Source: a virus
Length of the DNA: 40,630 bases
IMG/VR virus record: IMGVR_UViG_3300048592_001373
Span: 1 to 40,630 of that record
Strand: one strand, 5' to 3'
The position numbers were made by a program, and so were the translations under genes. Below the pieces are notes generated by a model. The model saw only the letters and a list, made by a program, of their open reading frames with translations. It did no database searches and was not told where the DNA came from. Each line of letters opens with the position of its first letter. Within the stretch, counting starts at the first letter, position 1. Below, piece after piece: positions 9,725 to 16,740 of the stretch.

Positions 9725-10480
9725 TTACCACGTTACTTCGTTTAGGGCTACACGCTTCCAGGTGTTGGTAGCTACACAAATGTAAATGTAATCTGTTGTT
9801 ATTCTTATTTCTCCAACTGTGCCTGTACTTGTACTGGTTGCGGGTGCTGTGTTTAGTGCGGAAAGTTTATATTGTGTTGACTTAATCGTACCATTGACTT
9901 CTAATTTCTCTGTTGTAGTCGTTACTCCTATTCCAACATTACCGTTATCCATAATTGTCATCCGGATCCCTCTTGTCGTGCCTAGTGTAGTTTGAAATTG
10001 TATAGAACAACTTCTATTCGACGAGCTCCAATTAGCCGTTGAAACAACACCTACAATACCTCTATTTGTTATCCAACCTGTACCGTCCCACCCTCCTGCA
10101 CCAAAAGTAAATAAGTTATCTCCTGATAAAACAGCAGTTGGGTTGGTATAACTGCCTCTTGATTTTAGTCCTAAAAAACTTACCGCATTTGTATTGTTAG
10201 AAGAAGAAGTCATAAATAAAGCTCTATCATTACTTCTAATATCTAAGATTCCTTGAGGGTCTCCTGTACCTATTCCTACTTCTCCATTGTTACTAATAAA
10301 TAATACTGTATCAGGGTCTCCATCAGGGGCTTTCAAACCTTTTGGAAATACTCCAGCTATAGTAGTGTCCAAATCTTGCAGAGAATAATTACTGCTATAT
10401 ATTCTGTTTACTTTGAAGTATTCTTGGGAAAATACAAGAGTATTTAGTAGACAAAATATCATTATAATTATATTTTTCAT
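9725..10480 (-). CDS. Exported tail-fibre-like protein
   Basis: 251 residues. The N-terminus is a signal peptide (hydrophobic residues about 3-17, ending V-F-S-Q). The mature part is a fibre sequence: V-G-I-G-T-G-D-P followed by L-D-I-R near residues 70-83, N-G-N-V-G-I-G near 180 with a following L-E-V-N-G, then a terminal domain (I-Y-I-C-V-A-T-N-T-W-K-R-V-A-L) seen at the ends of many fibre proteins of Bacteroidota phages and host surface proteins. It has the same two motif types as the giant fibre. Signal peptide plus fibre is odd for a virion part assembled in the cytoplasm; it may be displayed on the host surface instead. It is followed closely by the small secreted gene and preceded by the GH43-like gene. 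Confidence 0.75.
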   Translation of the reverse strand: MKNIIIMIFCLLNTLVFSQEYFKVNRIYSSNYSLQDLDTTIAGVFPKGLKAPDGDPDTVLFISNNGEVGIGTGDPQGILDIRSNDRALFMTSSSNNTNAVSFLGLKSRGSYTNPTAVLSGDNLFTFGAGGWDGTGWITNRGIVGVVSTANWSSSNRSCSIQFQTTLGTTRGIRMTIMDNGNVGIGVTTTTEKLEVNGTIKSTQYKLSALNTAPATSTSTGTVGEIRITTDYIYICVATNTWKRVALNEVTW

Positions 10481-10481
10481 T

Positions 10482-11495
10482 TTAGTTCGCTCCTAAAAAA
10501 ACATTACTTTTTTTTCTATTTACTTTGATAACACTCCCGTGATCAGCGTTAATATTAAAATCAATTATTGTACTCCAATTTCCATCTAATTTAATTGATT
10601 CACTGTATCCAAATCCTTGTGCTGCTCCATAAGGTGTTCTAACATCCAAATACAGCAGATAACCATAATTTGTTTTATGAATATTTTGTCCTTCAATTTC
10701 CCCACTCCAACCGCCAGACCAAGAGCCTATTTTGATCGGTGTATATTGACCTGTGAGTGTAGTTGAAGTAGCAAGCTCTATCTGATAAGGGGACTCGTTT
10801 AACTTGTAATACATGTAATATAAATCGTGCTCTTTGATTATATCTGAATCAATAATATTTGTTTTACCTGTAACTGTTATTTTTACCGGGAGCTTAAATG
10901 AATTAAAATTTATATTATTGGCCTCTAATAAATATGTCTGCATATCTGAAGCATTAGAAGTAAGGGATGCGGATACTATTATGTAATACTTTCCATCTTC
11001 TATATACCATTCAGGAGCAAAAGTACGCTGTATTCCTAGTCCTGATAAGTGTATATCTGCGACTTCATACCAATTATTTAAGTCTATCGATTTTATTATT
11101 GAGAAAAAATTTGTTCCAGTCACCCATGCTTGCCTTGTATATGCCACAAAAAATGTATCATTGACTTGTAAAATTGATGGGTCTCTAAAATTCCAGTTAG
11201 GGTTATAGACACCTCCTAAGTCTGTCCAATTTTTACCGTCGTCAGAAATTGCAATTCTTAGATATTCAACATTTACTGTGTCATCCCAATCAAGATAACC
11301 TCCTGATATTCTTTTAGAATTAAAGTAACTTAATACATATAAATCTGGCAATACTTCTATAGGATGTTCATCCATACTCAAAGAAATATTATTATGACTT
11401 AGTGTATAGCCGGATTTTCCGAAATAACTCTGGGAATAAGTATCACCGGATATAAAGGTTAATATTAGTATTGTGATAAGTGTTAAGTTTTTCAT
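10482..11495 (-). CDS. Secreted GH43-like beta-propeller protein
   Basis: 337 residues with a signal peptide (hydrophobic residues about 4-16, cleavage near T-Y-S-Q). The mature part shows repeated propeller-blade patterns as in GH43/GH32/GH117-type five-bladed glycosidases: S-D-D-G-K-N-W-T (blade turn), N-F-R-D-P-S-I (the R-D-P motif), F-A-P-E-W-Y-I-E-D-G-K-Y-Y (the A-P-E plus G-x-Y-Y pattern), and D-S-D-I-I followed by Y-Y-M-Y-Y. Acidic residues in R-D-P, A-P-E and near G-E-I-E-G could be the catalytic set. The substrate cannot be told; arabinose-, xylose- or galactose-containing surface glycans are possible. The ATG overlaps the stop of the frameshifted chaperone extension. A secreted glycosidase-like gene inside a tail operon suggests a moron or a depolymerase. 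Confidence 0.7.
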   Translation of the reverse strand: MKNLTLITILILTFISGDTYSQSYFGKSGYTLSHNNISLSMDEHPIEVLPDLYVLSYFNSKRISGGYLDWDDTVNVEYLRIAISDDGKNWTDLGGVYNPNWNFRDPSILQVNDTFFVAYTRQAWVTGTNFFSIIKSIDLNNWYEVADIHLSGLGIQRTFAPEWYIEDGKYYIIVSASLTSNASDMQTYLLEANNINFNSFKLPVKITVTGKTNIIDSDIIKEHDLYYMYYKLNESPYQIELATSTTLTGQYTPIKIGSWSGGWSGEIEGQNIHKTNYGYLLYLDVRTPYGAAQGFGYSESIKLDGNWSTIIDFNINADHGSVIKVNRKKSNVFLGAN

Positions 11496-11803
11496 TTTTC
11501 CTCTTCCAGGTATTCTATATATGCTATGTGTTCAAGTAGTTTGTTTAAGTCGTTAACTTTGTTTTGATAGTAGTAATCATTAACCAATCGTTCACTTGCT
11601 TTTCTAATTTGCTTTGCTCTTCCAGGATCACCCTCGCTTAAATACATTACCATCAATTCATTGTTTGTAAGCTTAAGCTTACTGTTAAAAAGTTCGGTCT
11701 TGTATCCCTTTATCTTTTCATATTTTTTTATTGCTTTGTTAGTTTCTCTATTAACTCTGCTGATTCTTTTGAGATAGCGCTGCCTTTCTTCACTCTTGAT
11801 ATA
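11492..11803 (-). CDS. Tail chaperone C-terminal extension (gpT-like, reached by -1 frameshift)
   Basis: An open frame of about 103 codons without a convincing start of its own, in the -1 frame relative to the chaperone gene ending at 11728. Entry is by slippage at the T-run at 11811-11803; the next codon read is TAT at 11803-11801. The fused product would be about 94 residues of the upstream protein plus 103 here, about 197 in all. The extension is very charged and helical (Lys/Arg/Glu-rich, with N-D-Y-Y-Y-Q-N and a C-terminal Y-L-E-E-E-K), as are gpT domains that bind the tape measure. Its stop overlaps the next ATG as ATGA. The position between tube protein and tape measure agrees with the lambda G/GT scheme. 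Confidence 0.75.
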   Translation of the reverse strand, partial: YIKSEERQRYLKRISRVNRETNKAIKKYEKIKGYKTELFNSKLKLTNNELMVMYLSEGDPGRAKQIRKASERLVNDYYYQNKVNDLNKLLEHIAYIEYLEEEK

Positions 11804-12084
11804 AAAAAAAACATAAACACTTTTACTTGCACGCTCTCTTTAATTTTTCCAAAGTTGAAATCTGCAGGTACCGGTCTGCCATCAACCGGCTCAAGTACAA
11901 TTGATAAAAACCTTTTAATGTCTTTTGCACTTGCGGAGGCCACAACAGTTGAGTTACCGGGAGAGAAAAAAAGATTAAGCAGCTTTCCGGCTTCTTCAGA
12001 TTCATCAAGATCGAGATCTTCTTTTAATCTGAAATCAACTTCGCCTATCTTAAATACCTGGTCTTTTAATAAATCAATTTTCAT
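11728..12084 (-). CDS. Tail assembly chaperone (gpG-like)
   Basis: 118 residues, short and acidic at the N-terminus (D-L-D-L-D-E-S-E-E), helical at the C-terminus. Sequence similarity to a named family is not evident. Three things point to a G-type tail assembly chaperone: position downstream of the tube protein and upstream of the tape measure, the size, and a T-run frameshift site at codons 92-94 that leads into a -1 frame overlapping this gene's end. The start ATG lies about 30 bases beyond a hairpin at 12115-12135. Confidence 0.65.
   Translation of the reverse strand: MKIDLLKDQVFKIGEVDFRLKEDLDLDESEEAGKLLNLFFSPGNSTVVASASAKDIKRFLSIVLEPVDGRPVPADFNFGKIKESVQVKVFMFFFISRVKKGSAISKESAELIEKLTKQ
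11803..11809 (-). promoter_or_regulatory. -1 ribosomal frameshift slippery heptamer T-TTT-TTT
   Basis: In the chaperone gene the codons read GTG TTT ATG TTT TTT TTT ATA. A run of nine T on the minus strand (11811-11803) gives the X-XXY-YYZ heptamer T TTT TTT. Slipping back by one base moves the ribosome into a frame that stays open to 11492, whereas the zero frame stops at 11728. I did not establish a stimulatory hairpin downstream. Confidence 0.7.
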
Positions 12085-12114
12085 TTGTGTTTTAATTATT
12101 TTTTGTAGAAATGA

Positions 12115-12135
12115 AGCCCCGACATAATCGGGGCT
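12115..12135 (-). terminator. Stem-loop between small exported gene and tail chaperone
   Basis: Perfect 8-bp inverted repeat AGCCCCGA / TCGGGGCT with a 5-base loop. There is no T-run right after it on the minus strand, so it may be an attenuator or an mRNA-stabilising hairpin that sets chaperone expression rather than a full terminator. Confidence 0.55.
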
Positions 12136-12157
12136 GTTAAAGCTTTATTATCAAACA

Positions 12158-12490
12158 CTATAATGCGTCGCGTGCCTTACGGTACAAGAACATCCGATCA
12201 CCTTGCGTGATTGAACTCTCTGATCTTTTGTAAATATTATTTGGTAATTCTTGGTTTTCATCTTTTGTGATTAAGTCTGACACGACTATAAATTTCAACT
12301 CGTTTTGTTCAACCTTAATAATCAGGTGATCAGCATTTACTAACTGGTCAGTGATTATCATTGGGTTTTCTTCTGCAACGAAACAGCACGTTGCTTTCTG
12401 CAATCCAGGGGGAGAATTGCTGAAAGCAAAAACCGGCAGGATTATTGCCATCAACAAGATGATCAATCCTGCATATACGATTCCTTTCAT
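12158..12490 (-). CDS. Small exported or membrane-anchored protein
   Basis: 110 residues, not recognised. A strong hydrophobic segment at residues about 4-22 ends in F-A-F-S, a signal peptide or membrane anchor. A C-C pair (A-T-C-C-F) follows at about residues 35-36, then a mixed beta region (L-I-I-K-V-E, L-K-F-I-V-V-S) and a charged C-terminus. It lies between the tube-operon gene at 12527 and the chaperone gene, in a place where siphoviruses do not normally carry exported proteins. Whether it is a moron or an unusual tail component cannot be told. Confidence 0.6.
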   Translation of the reverse strand: MKGIVYAGLIILLMAIILPVFAFSNSPPGLQKATCCFVAEENPMIITDQLVNADHLIIKVEQNELKFIVVSDLITKDENQELPNNIYKRSESSITQGDRMFLYRKARDAL

Positions 12491-12526
12491 TGTAACTCCT
12501 GTAAATAAGTTGTTTGTAAGTGACAG

Positions 12527-12862
12527 CTATTTGCTGCCGTTAGTTCTCTTGTCTTTTGAGAGCGATTTAATTTCACCATCCAGCACTATGCGTTTTTTGC
12601 CAAGAGTAACAAGCGTATATTTTTTGCCGGCATATTTTTCAAAATCATCTGCAGGAATTGCAGCTGCGTAACCACCTTCAACCTGCTTCAATCCGCCAAT
12701 CCTGGTTGATGCATAAAATATTTCTTTCGGAAATTCTTTTTCGCCTTCTTTTACTTTGTCAAAAATTCTAAAGGCTGCATCCTGGTTGTTGTCTTCACAA
12801 CTTATTATTATTCCAACCGGTGGTTTTACTTCTTCAACTTTTTTTGTTTCTTCATTTTTCAT
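12527..12862 (-). CDS. Hypothetical protein after the tail tube gene
   Basis: 111 residues, not recognised. It starts with a charged, Lys/Glu-rich tail (about residues 1-14), then a compact alpha/beta region with V-G-I-I-I-S-C, P-K-E-I-F-Y-A-S and Y-T-L-V-T-L-G-K-K. The start has no strong Shine-Dalgarno. A REP-like palindrome lies between this gene and the upstream tube gene. Position suggests a small tail or head-tail accessory protein; function unknown. Confidence 0.6.
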   Translation of the reverse strand: MKNEETKKVEEVKPPVGIIISCEDNNQDAAFRIFDKVKEGEKEFPKEIFYASTRIGGLKQVEGGYAAAIPADDFEKYAGKKYTLVTLGKKRIVLDGEIKSLSKDKRTNGSK

Positions 12863-12892
12863 TTAACTATTTCCTAAATTAATTTTTAATAC

Positions 12893-12943
12893 TACCTCAC
12901 CTTCAATCCCTCTCCTTACTAAGGAGAGGGAAACAGGGAGAGG
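12893..12943. repeat. REP-like palindromic element, copy 1 (intergenic)
   Basis: Core: perfect 11-bp arms TCCCTCTCCTT (12907-12917) and AAGGAGAGGGA (12921-12931) around ACT, flanked by CCTCACCTTCAA on the left and AACAGGGAGAGG on the right. Copy 2 at 15201-15245 has the same core and flanks in the opposite orientation. Here it sits directly after the tube gene stop and could also form an mRNA hairpin. Confidence 0.8.
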
Positions 12944-13900
12944 TTAGAATCCTACTTTCATTGTTCCGCCTTTTGCACCTTCGTCTGTTGCATCACCACC
13001 ATAAGTTGCACCATACAAAAATGCTATATCATACTTCATTACTTTACGCTGGAATTTTAATGTGAGTGCTCTGTCATCATCATCATCATCATATTCATCA
13101 TTAAGAGTTAATACGCCGCTGTTAAAATCCCAAGCATCATAAAACGAACTTTCATTTCCTTCTTTCATATAAATAGAAGGGGATTGAGTTTTGTTTAGTA
13201 TTTCAATTTGTTTTGCTACAGAAGCATTTTTGAATTTTAAAGTCAAATCAAACATTAAATAAGTCACCGAAGTCATATTAGGTTCTTCAAGCTTTTTATT
13301 AACTGTTTTTATTGAATAGGTTCTACTTTCAAGTTCATTTCTTGTTAGAATAGAAGTGGCTTTCGGAGCTTCGAATGCAATAAAATAAGGTTTACGCAAT
13401 TTAGATTCATCTTCACCACGCGGATGAGTTATTTCAGCAAATGTAACCGGCGTTGCTGAATCTGCACTGTCAACAAGAGCTTGTCCAACAGTCCAAGGTA
13501 AGGCAATTTCATAAGTCTTTTTCATTGTTCTGCCGTCAGAATTAAATAAGACTTCAAATTCAGTTCCCATGTTGTTTCCGGCATTAAATTTATAAACATC
13601 ACCAGTTCCACCCAAAGTCTGTGGTACTGTTATAACCTGCAAATCAACATTACCATTCAGCCTTTCGATAGCAAGCTCAAGCATTTGCATTGTCGGTTGC
13701 ATCGTTTCGCCTTGGAGATTAAAATTCATCATTCCACGCCACTGACCTTCTAAATAATCTTTCAAAGCCTTGTAATGCGAACGTTTCAAGCCTGCATTTT
13801 TCCTGATACCAAAAGCAATTGGATTTGTTGGTGTGGTAGCAAGTGTATCAAAGTCACACTCAACAATTTGCTTTAGTCCAGGATTACTTATTACTGCCAT
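12944..13900 (-). CDS. Major tail tube protein (putative)
   Basis: 318 residues. Beta-rich with a helical segment near 75-85, and an acidic run of six Asp at about 275-280 (from a CAT trinucleotide repeat on the plus strand). It begins M-A-V-I-S-N-P-G-L and ends G-T-M-K-V-G-F. I identify it as the tube protein mainly from gene order: after the gp37-like connector and before the tail chaperones and tape measure, with no other candidate and no sheath gene. Sequence-level support is weak, so an alternative structural role is possible. Confidence 0.65.
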   Translation of the reverse strand: MAVISNPGLKQIVECDFDTLATTPTNPIAFGIRKNAGLKRSHYKALKDYLEGQWRGMMNFNLQGETMQPTMQMLELAIERLNGNVDLQVITVPQTLGGTGDVYKFNAGNNMGTEFEVLFNSDGRTMKKTYEIALPWTVGQALVDSADSATPVTFAEITHPRGEDESKLRKPYFIAFEAPKATSILTRNELESRTYSIKTVNKKLEEPNMTSVTYLMFDLTLKFKNASVAKQIEILNKTQSPSIYMKEGNESSFYDAWDFNSGVLTLNDEYDDDDDDRALTLKFQRKVMKYDIAFLYGATYGGDATDEGAKGGTMKVGF

Positions 13901-13918
13901 TTTATACCTCTTAAGTTT

Positions 13919-14422
13919 TTAATTTTCTCTAAGTTCTTTTTCGTAAAAATCCAGTGGCACACCGAATGAAGTTAAGTATTTCCATTCACCTGCAGTTTCA
14001 TCTATCAATTCAGTTCTAACAGGATAAATTTTGCCTTCACTCTCAGGTCTTTTATTCCACACTTCAATTCCGCTTAATGCATCAACCGCCAGTTCACAAT
14101 ATTCCATTGGCAACATCGGCCATTTTTCTATCGCCTGATTTTGTATTGTGTGAAACTTTGCAACTGTTATAATCCCAACAAACGTATCATCTTTCATTAT
14201 TAAAGATGGTCCGCTTATTCTTGGATCTTTAACATAATTTTTTCCATTAAACAAAATCCCAAATCCGCCTCGAGCGGATTTAGGTTTAAAGTCTTCAATC
14301 GTTGCTGCAAACTCAACAGATATTCTTTCTTTCTGATCGAGAGTTAAAACTTCTTCATTCAGCTTATCCTGCACAAGCTTGAACAAAGCTCTTGAGTTTG
14401 ATATTACAATTGGATCTGCCAT
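13919..14422 (-). CDS. Mu gp37-like head-tail/tail terminator protein (DUF1834-like)
   Basis: 167 residues. Size, position and pattern (N-terminal helix; G-G-F-G-I-L-F-N-G-K-N-Y; central T-V-A-K-F-H-T-I-Q-N-Q; C-terminal L-T-S-F-G-V-P-L-D-F) fit the Mu gp37/DUF1834 group, which acts in tail terminator or head-tail joining steps. The gene overlaps the end of the holin-like gene by one base and precedes the tube gene by 18 bases. In Mu, gp36 and gp37 are neighbours; here the lysis genes are inserted between them. Confidence 0.65.
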   Translation of the reverse strand: MADPIVISNSRALFKLVQDKLNEEVLTLDQKERISVEFAATIEDFKPKSARGGFGILFNGKNYVKDPRISGPSLIMKDDTFVGIITVAKFHTIQNQAIEKWPMLPMEYCELAVDALSGIEVWNKRPESEGKIYPVRTELIDETAGEWKYLTSFGVPLDFYEKELREN

Positions 14423-14829
14423 TATGGTTTTACTTTGTTAGCAGGAGTTCTTAAATGGAAAAATTCTAATAATGCTTTTATGAACTCCCAGGTTGATAAA
14501 CCATTTGCTATTAGCATTGCTGTAAAGCCATAAATGAATATGTACCACCATTCAACTGCAACAAAGATTCCGTACTGGAAAAAGTATCCAATTGCACTGG
14601 TACCGATTGCTATAATTCCACTTACAACAATTGTAATAGTTTTATTGGTATTCAGTTTTGATTTTATTGCTGCAGTTACAAGCAGTACAAATCCGGCAAG
14701 TGCAGCAATAGATCCAAAGATGTCTAACGGATTAACAACTTCAACAACTTTATCCGGAACTGTTTGTGCAAACACCGGTAATGCAAATAATACAATCATC
14801 AAAACGATAAAACTTTTTAAGCGTAACAT
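14422..14829 (-). CDS. Holin-like membrane protein
   Basis: 135 residues. A cleavable signal-like segment (residues about 6-21, ending V-F-A-Q) is followed by hydrophobic segments at about 38-54, 66-84 and 90-108, then a basic tail (R-T-P-A-N-K-V-K-P). Small size, multiple membrane spans and a place next to a spanin-like gene and an endolysin make a holin the best reading. Holins form holes in the inner membrane to release endolysin. A second holin candidate lies at 20578. Confidence 0.6.
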   Translation of the reverse strand: MLRLKSFIVLMIVLFALPVFAQTVPDKVVEVVNPLDIFGSIAALAGFVLLVTAAIKSKLNTNKTITIVVSGIIAIGTSAIGYFFQYGIFVAVEWWYIFIYGFTAMLIANGLSTWEFIKALLEFFHLRTPANKVKP

Positions 14830-14841
14830 TTCTAACTCCTT

Positions 14842-15498
14842 TTATTTTTTATTATAGAATAATTCTGATGCATTAAATTCAAAGTTCAATCCAATCCCTG
14901 CATACACATCAAACTTTTTGTTAAACAAACCATAGCCTGCAGATAGGTTTGGACTGATAATAAATCGTTCCCAAAAACCTCTGCTCTGATAAACATAAAT
15001 TGTATCGTAAGTTCTCGAATCAGTTCTTGTTTCTTTCCTGAAAGAAGTATGGTTTAACTTTAATAAATGGGCTGAGTTTGATGGCAATAAATTTGGACTT
15101 ATAAAAGTAGATTTAACATCAAACAGATCTGTTACTGATCCGGAATCATCTTTAACAACAAACTGTGAATCAATTTCACTGATATAAGAAAACAAGCTGT
15201 CCTTGTTTCCCTCTCCTTCAAAAGGAGAGGGACTAAGGGTGAGGTTGTTTGATCTTAAACTCTTAATTATCGAACCGTAAACTTTTTCTAAACTATCTGT
15301 TAAAGCCTTTTTAATTACCGCAACCTGTTCAACAGAAAAAGTATTTTTAACTGTAGTAACTTCCTCAGTGGTATTGGTGGTAGTAGTTGTAGTAGAATGA
15401 TTTACCTTTGAAGGTTTATTAAAAATAAAATATCCAACAACAACTAAAACAATTAGCGCAACTAAAATTCCAAGTATGTATTTAAGATTGTCTTTCAT
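14842..15498 (-). CDS. Spanin-like lysis protein with a REP-encoded insert
   Basis: 218 residues. An N-terminal membrane anchor (about 8-26) is followed by a Thr-rich stretch, a helical segment, and a beta-rich C-terminus (S-A-G-Y-G-L-F ... Y-A-G-I-G-L-N-F-E-F) typical of lysis-cassette proteins in Bacteroidota phages. It sits between endolysin and holin-like genes, so an inner/outer membrane-spanning role in the last lysis step is inferred. About residues 87-100 (L-T-L-S-P-S-P-F-E-G-E-G-N-K) are encoded by a palindromic repeat inserted in frame. The insert lies in the linker, so function may survive. Confidence 0.6.
   Translation of the reverse strand: MKDNLKYILGILVALIVLVVVGYFIFNKPSKVNHSTTTTTTNTTEEVTTVKNTFSVEQVAVIKKALTDSLEKVYGSIIKSLRSNNLTLSPSPFEGEGNKDSLFSYISEIDSQFVVKDDSGSVTDLFDVKSTFISPNLLPSNSAHLLKLNHTSFRKETRTDSRTYDTIYVYQSRGFWERFIISPNLSAGYGLFNKKFDVYAGIGLNFEFNASELFYNKK
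15201..15245. repeat. REP-like palindromic element, copy 2 (inside a coding sequence)
   Basis: Same core as the element at 12893: arms TCCCTCTCCTT (15208-15218) and AAGGAGAGGGA (15222-15232) around CAA. On the minus strand the flanks read CCTCACCCTTAG and AACAAGG, matching copy 1. It is read in frame inside the spanin-like gene and adds about 14 residues. Confidence 0.85.
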
Positions 15499-15531
15499 TC
15501 TACATTATACATTGTAAATTGTACATTGATC
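15499..15531. repeat. Short ATTGTACATT-type repeat, copy 1
   Basis: The gap between endolysin stop and the spanin-like ATG is made of alternating CATTATACATTG / ATTGTACATTG units. The same words recur at 16741-16815. Dispersed low-complexity palindromic units such as GTAC-centred ATTGTACAAT are common in AT-rich genomes of this host group. Confidence 0.55.
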
Positions 15532-16116
15532 TCAGTTCCACATAATTTCTACACGCTTAAACCATCCTATCCATTTTTCATCAATAGGATTTCTTTCCAT
15601 AAGGGTTAAGTAATGTTTAACCTGAAAACCATTTAATACATTTAAGACCATGTTTGCTGTGTTTTTCTTGATGCACACTTTTAATGCTTCAATAGTTTTA
15701 GCGCCCATAGATCCATCAACCTTTATATCCAGGTACATATCTTTTCTCTGGTTGCGATTAAGTATGTTGATAGTTCTTTGCAAGTACTCAACAGATCTTT
15801 TAACTCCCATATTTACCGCATTATCATATACTTCATTAGCAATTGCCTGGTTGCTTATCTTATCACCCTGGATTCCGTTCCATTCAATTTGTCTGTATGA
15901 TTCTTTAACCAATCTCTGCAGCTCTTCATTAGCATCAAGACATTCAGGAAAATCTTTTCTTGCTTTCATCGAATCGATAATTATCCAGCCGGGCCATTCA
16001 GGATTAAATTTTCTGGCTCTGCCTCTGTACGTTTCACCGCCACGATCATCTTTATCATTATCATATCTTCCCTCAGCCTGGTCGGTAACATTAAAAGCAG
16101 TTTCAAAATCAGCCAT
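15532..16116 (-). CDS. Endolysin, GH108-type muramidase
   Basis: 194 residues. Near the N-terminus is E-G-R-Y-D-N-D-K-D-D-R-G-G-E-T, the GH108 signature; Glu15 in the E-G motif is the expected catalytic acid. The C-terminal part (D-I-K-V-D-G-S-M-G-A-K-T at about 130-140) is a PG_binding_3-like domain that recognises peptidoglycan. The enzyme cuts the glycan strands of host murein. No signal peptide is seen, so release by a holin is expected; holin-like and spanin-like genes follow directly. The length is normal for the family. The ATG overlaps the end of the 58-residue gene. Confidence 0.9.
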   Translation of the reverse strand: MADFETAFNVTDQAEGRYDNDKDDRGGETYRGRARKFNPEWPGWIIIDSMKARKDFPECLDANEELQRLVKESYRQIEWNGIQGDKISNQAIANEVYDNAVNMGVKRSVEYLQRTINILNRNQRKDMYLDIKVDGSMGAKTIEALKVCIKKNTANMVLNVLNGFQVKHYLTLMERNPIDEKWIGWFKRVEIMWN

Positions 16117-16285
16117 TGCTTAACTCCACCGGTTCACCAAGTTTATATTTGAAGACAATTTTTAGAGCATACTTTATTCGTGCAAATAAGTTTTCTTCAG
16201 CTATGTTTTCAAAAAACTCTTTAAAATCGAATCGGGTTTTTTTATTTACTTCTTTGCGGATTTTTTTTGCCAGTTTATTGTTCAT
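16109..16285 (-). CDS. Small basic hypothetical protein
   Basis: 58 residues, beginning M-N-N-K-L-A-K-K and ending E-L-S-N-G. It is Lys-rich at the N-terminus and amphipathic-helical after that (F-F-E-N-I-A-E-E-N-L-F). It overlaps the endolysin start by 8 bases and its start overlaps the end of the gp36-like gene by 1 base, which is strong evidence for translational coupling and that it is a real gene. No family recognised. Confidence 0.65.
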   Translation of the reverse strand: MNNKLAKKIRKEVNKKTRFDFKEFFENIAEENLFARIKYALKIVFKYKLGEPVELSNG

Positions 16286-16740
16286 TAAAATTTATTCCAC
16301 ATATCTGTGTTAAAAACTTTATCACTTGCTGTTTTGTTTGTAGTTATTTCATTTGATAAGTTTTGCGGTTCTGCTGCAATGCCAAGATCTGCATTACCTT
16401 TAGAAATTTCTATTAACGATTTAACAGCTGCTTCTTTATCTTTTCTTACATCTTCAGGAACTTCACCGCGTCGTTTATAAATGTTGAACTTTGTAATGTC
16501 ATCACTTATATCAATTACTCTTCTTGGTGTTGAAGCAAAAGGAAGAGTGTATCTTCCGATTAAATATGGATCAACTTCTGCCTGTGCTGCATCTGCTGCA
16601 TCCTGAAATCTTACAACTACAAGATCTGCTGTATCATTAAGATCAATATCTTCTTCAGCTCTTACTTCATCATTAAGCAGCTGAATGAGGGTTCTCTCAT
16701 CAATTTTCTTTTTTATTGTTACAAGTGTTGAGTATGACAT
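16285..16740 (-). CDS. Mu gp36-like head-tail connector (DUF1320-like)
   Basis: About 151 residues from the ATG at 16740 (M-S-Y-S-T-L). An earlier in-frame ATG at 16767 would only add residues encoded by a repeat, so I reject it. The pattern I-D-E-R-T-L-I-Q-L-L-N-D at the start, then A-A-D-A-A-Q-A-E-V-D-P-Y-L and R-Y-T-L-P-F, fits DUF1320/Mu gp36, a connector or adaptor protein of Mu-like heads that is found just after the capsid gene. Here a tRNA and repeats separate it from the capsid gene. Confidence 0.8.
   Translation of the reverse strand: MSYSTLVTIKKKIDERTLIQLLNDEVRAEEDIDLNDTADLVVVRFQDAADAAQAEVDPYLIGRYTLPFASTPRRVIDISDDITKFNIYKRRGEVPEDVRKDKEAAVKSLIEISKGNADLGIAAEPQNLSNEITTNKTASDKVFNTDMWNKF

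Noticed and set aside
11803-11811. Sequencing error in the T-run instead of a frameshift site
   Set aside because: Not excluded, but the gene order, the overlap length and the heptamer all match a programmed site, so the frameshift is the preferred reading.
13072-13098. Tandem CAT trinucleotide run giving six Asp in the tail tube protein
   Set aside because: A phase-variable repeat was considered, but changes by whole triplets only change the number of Asp and the run is short.
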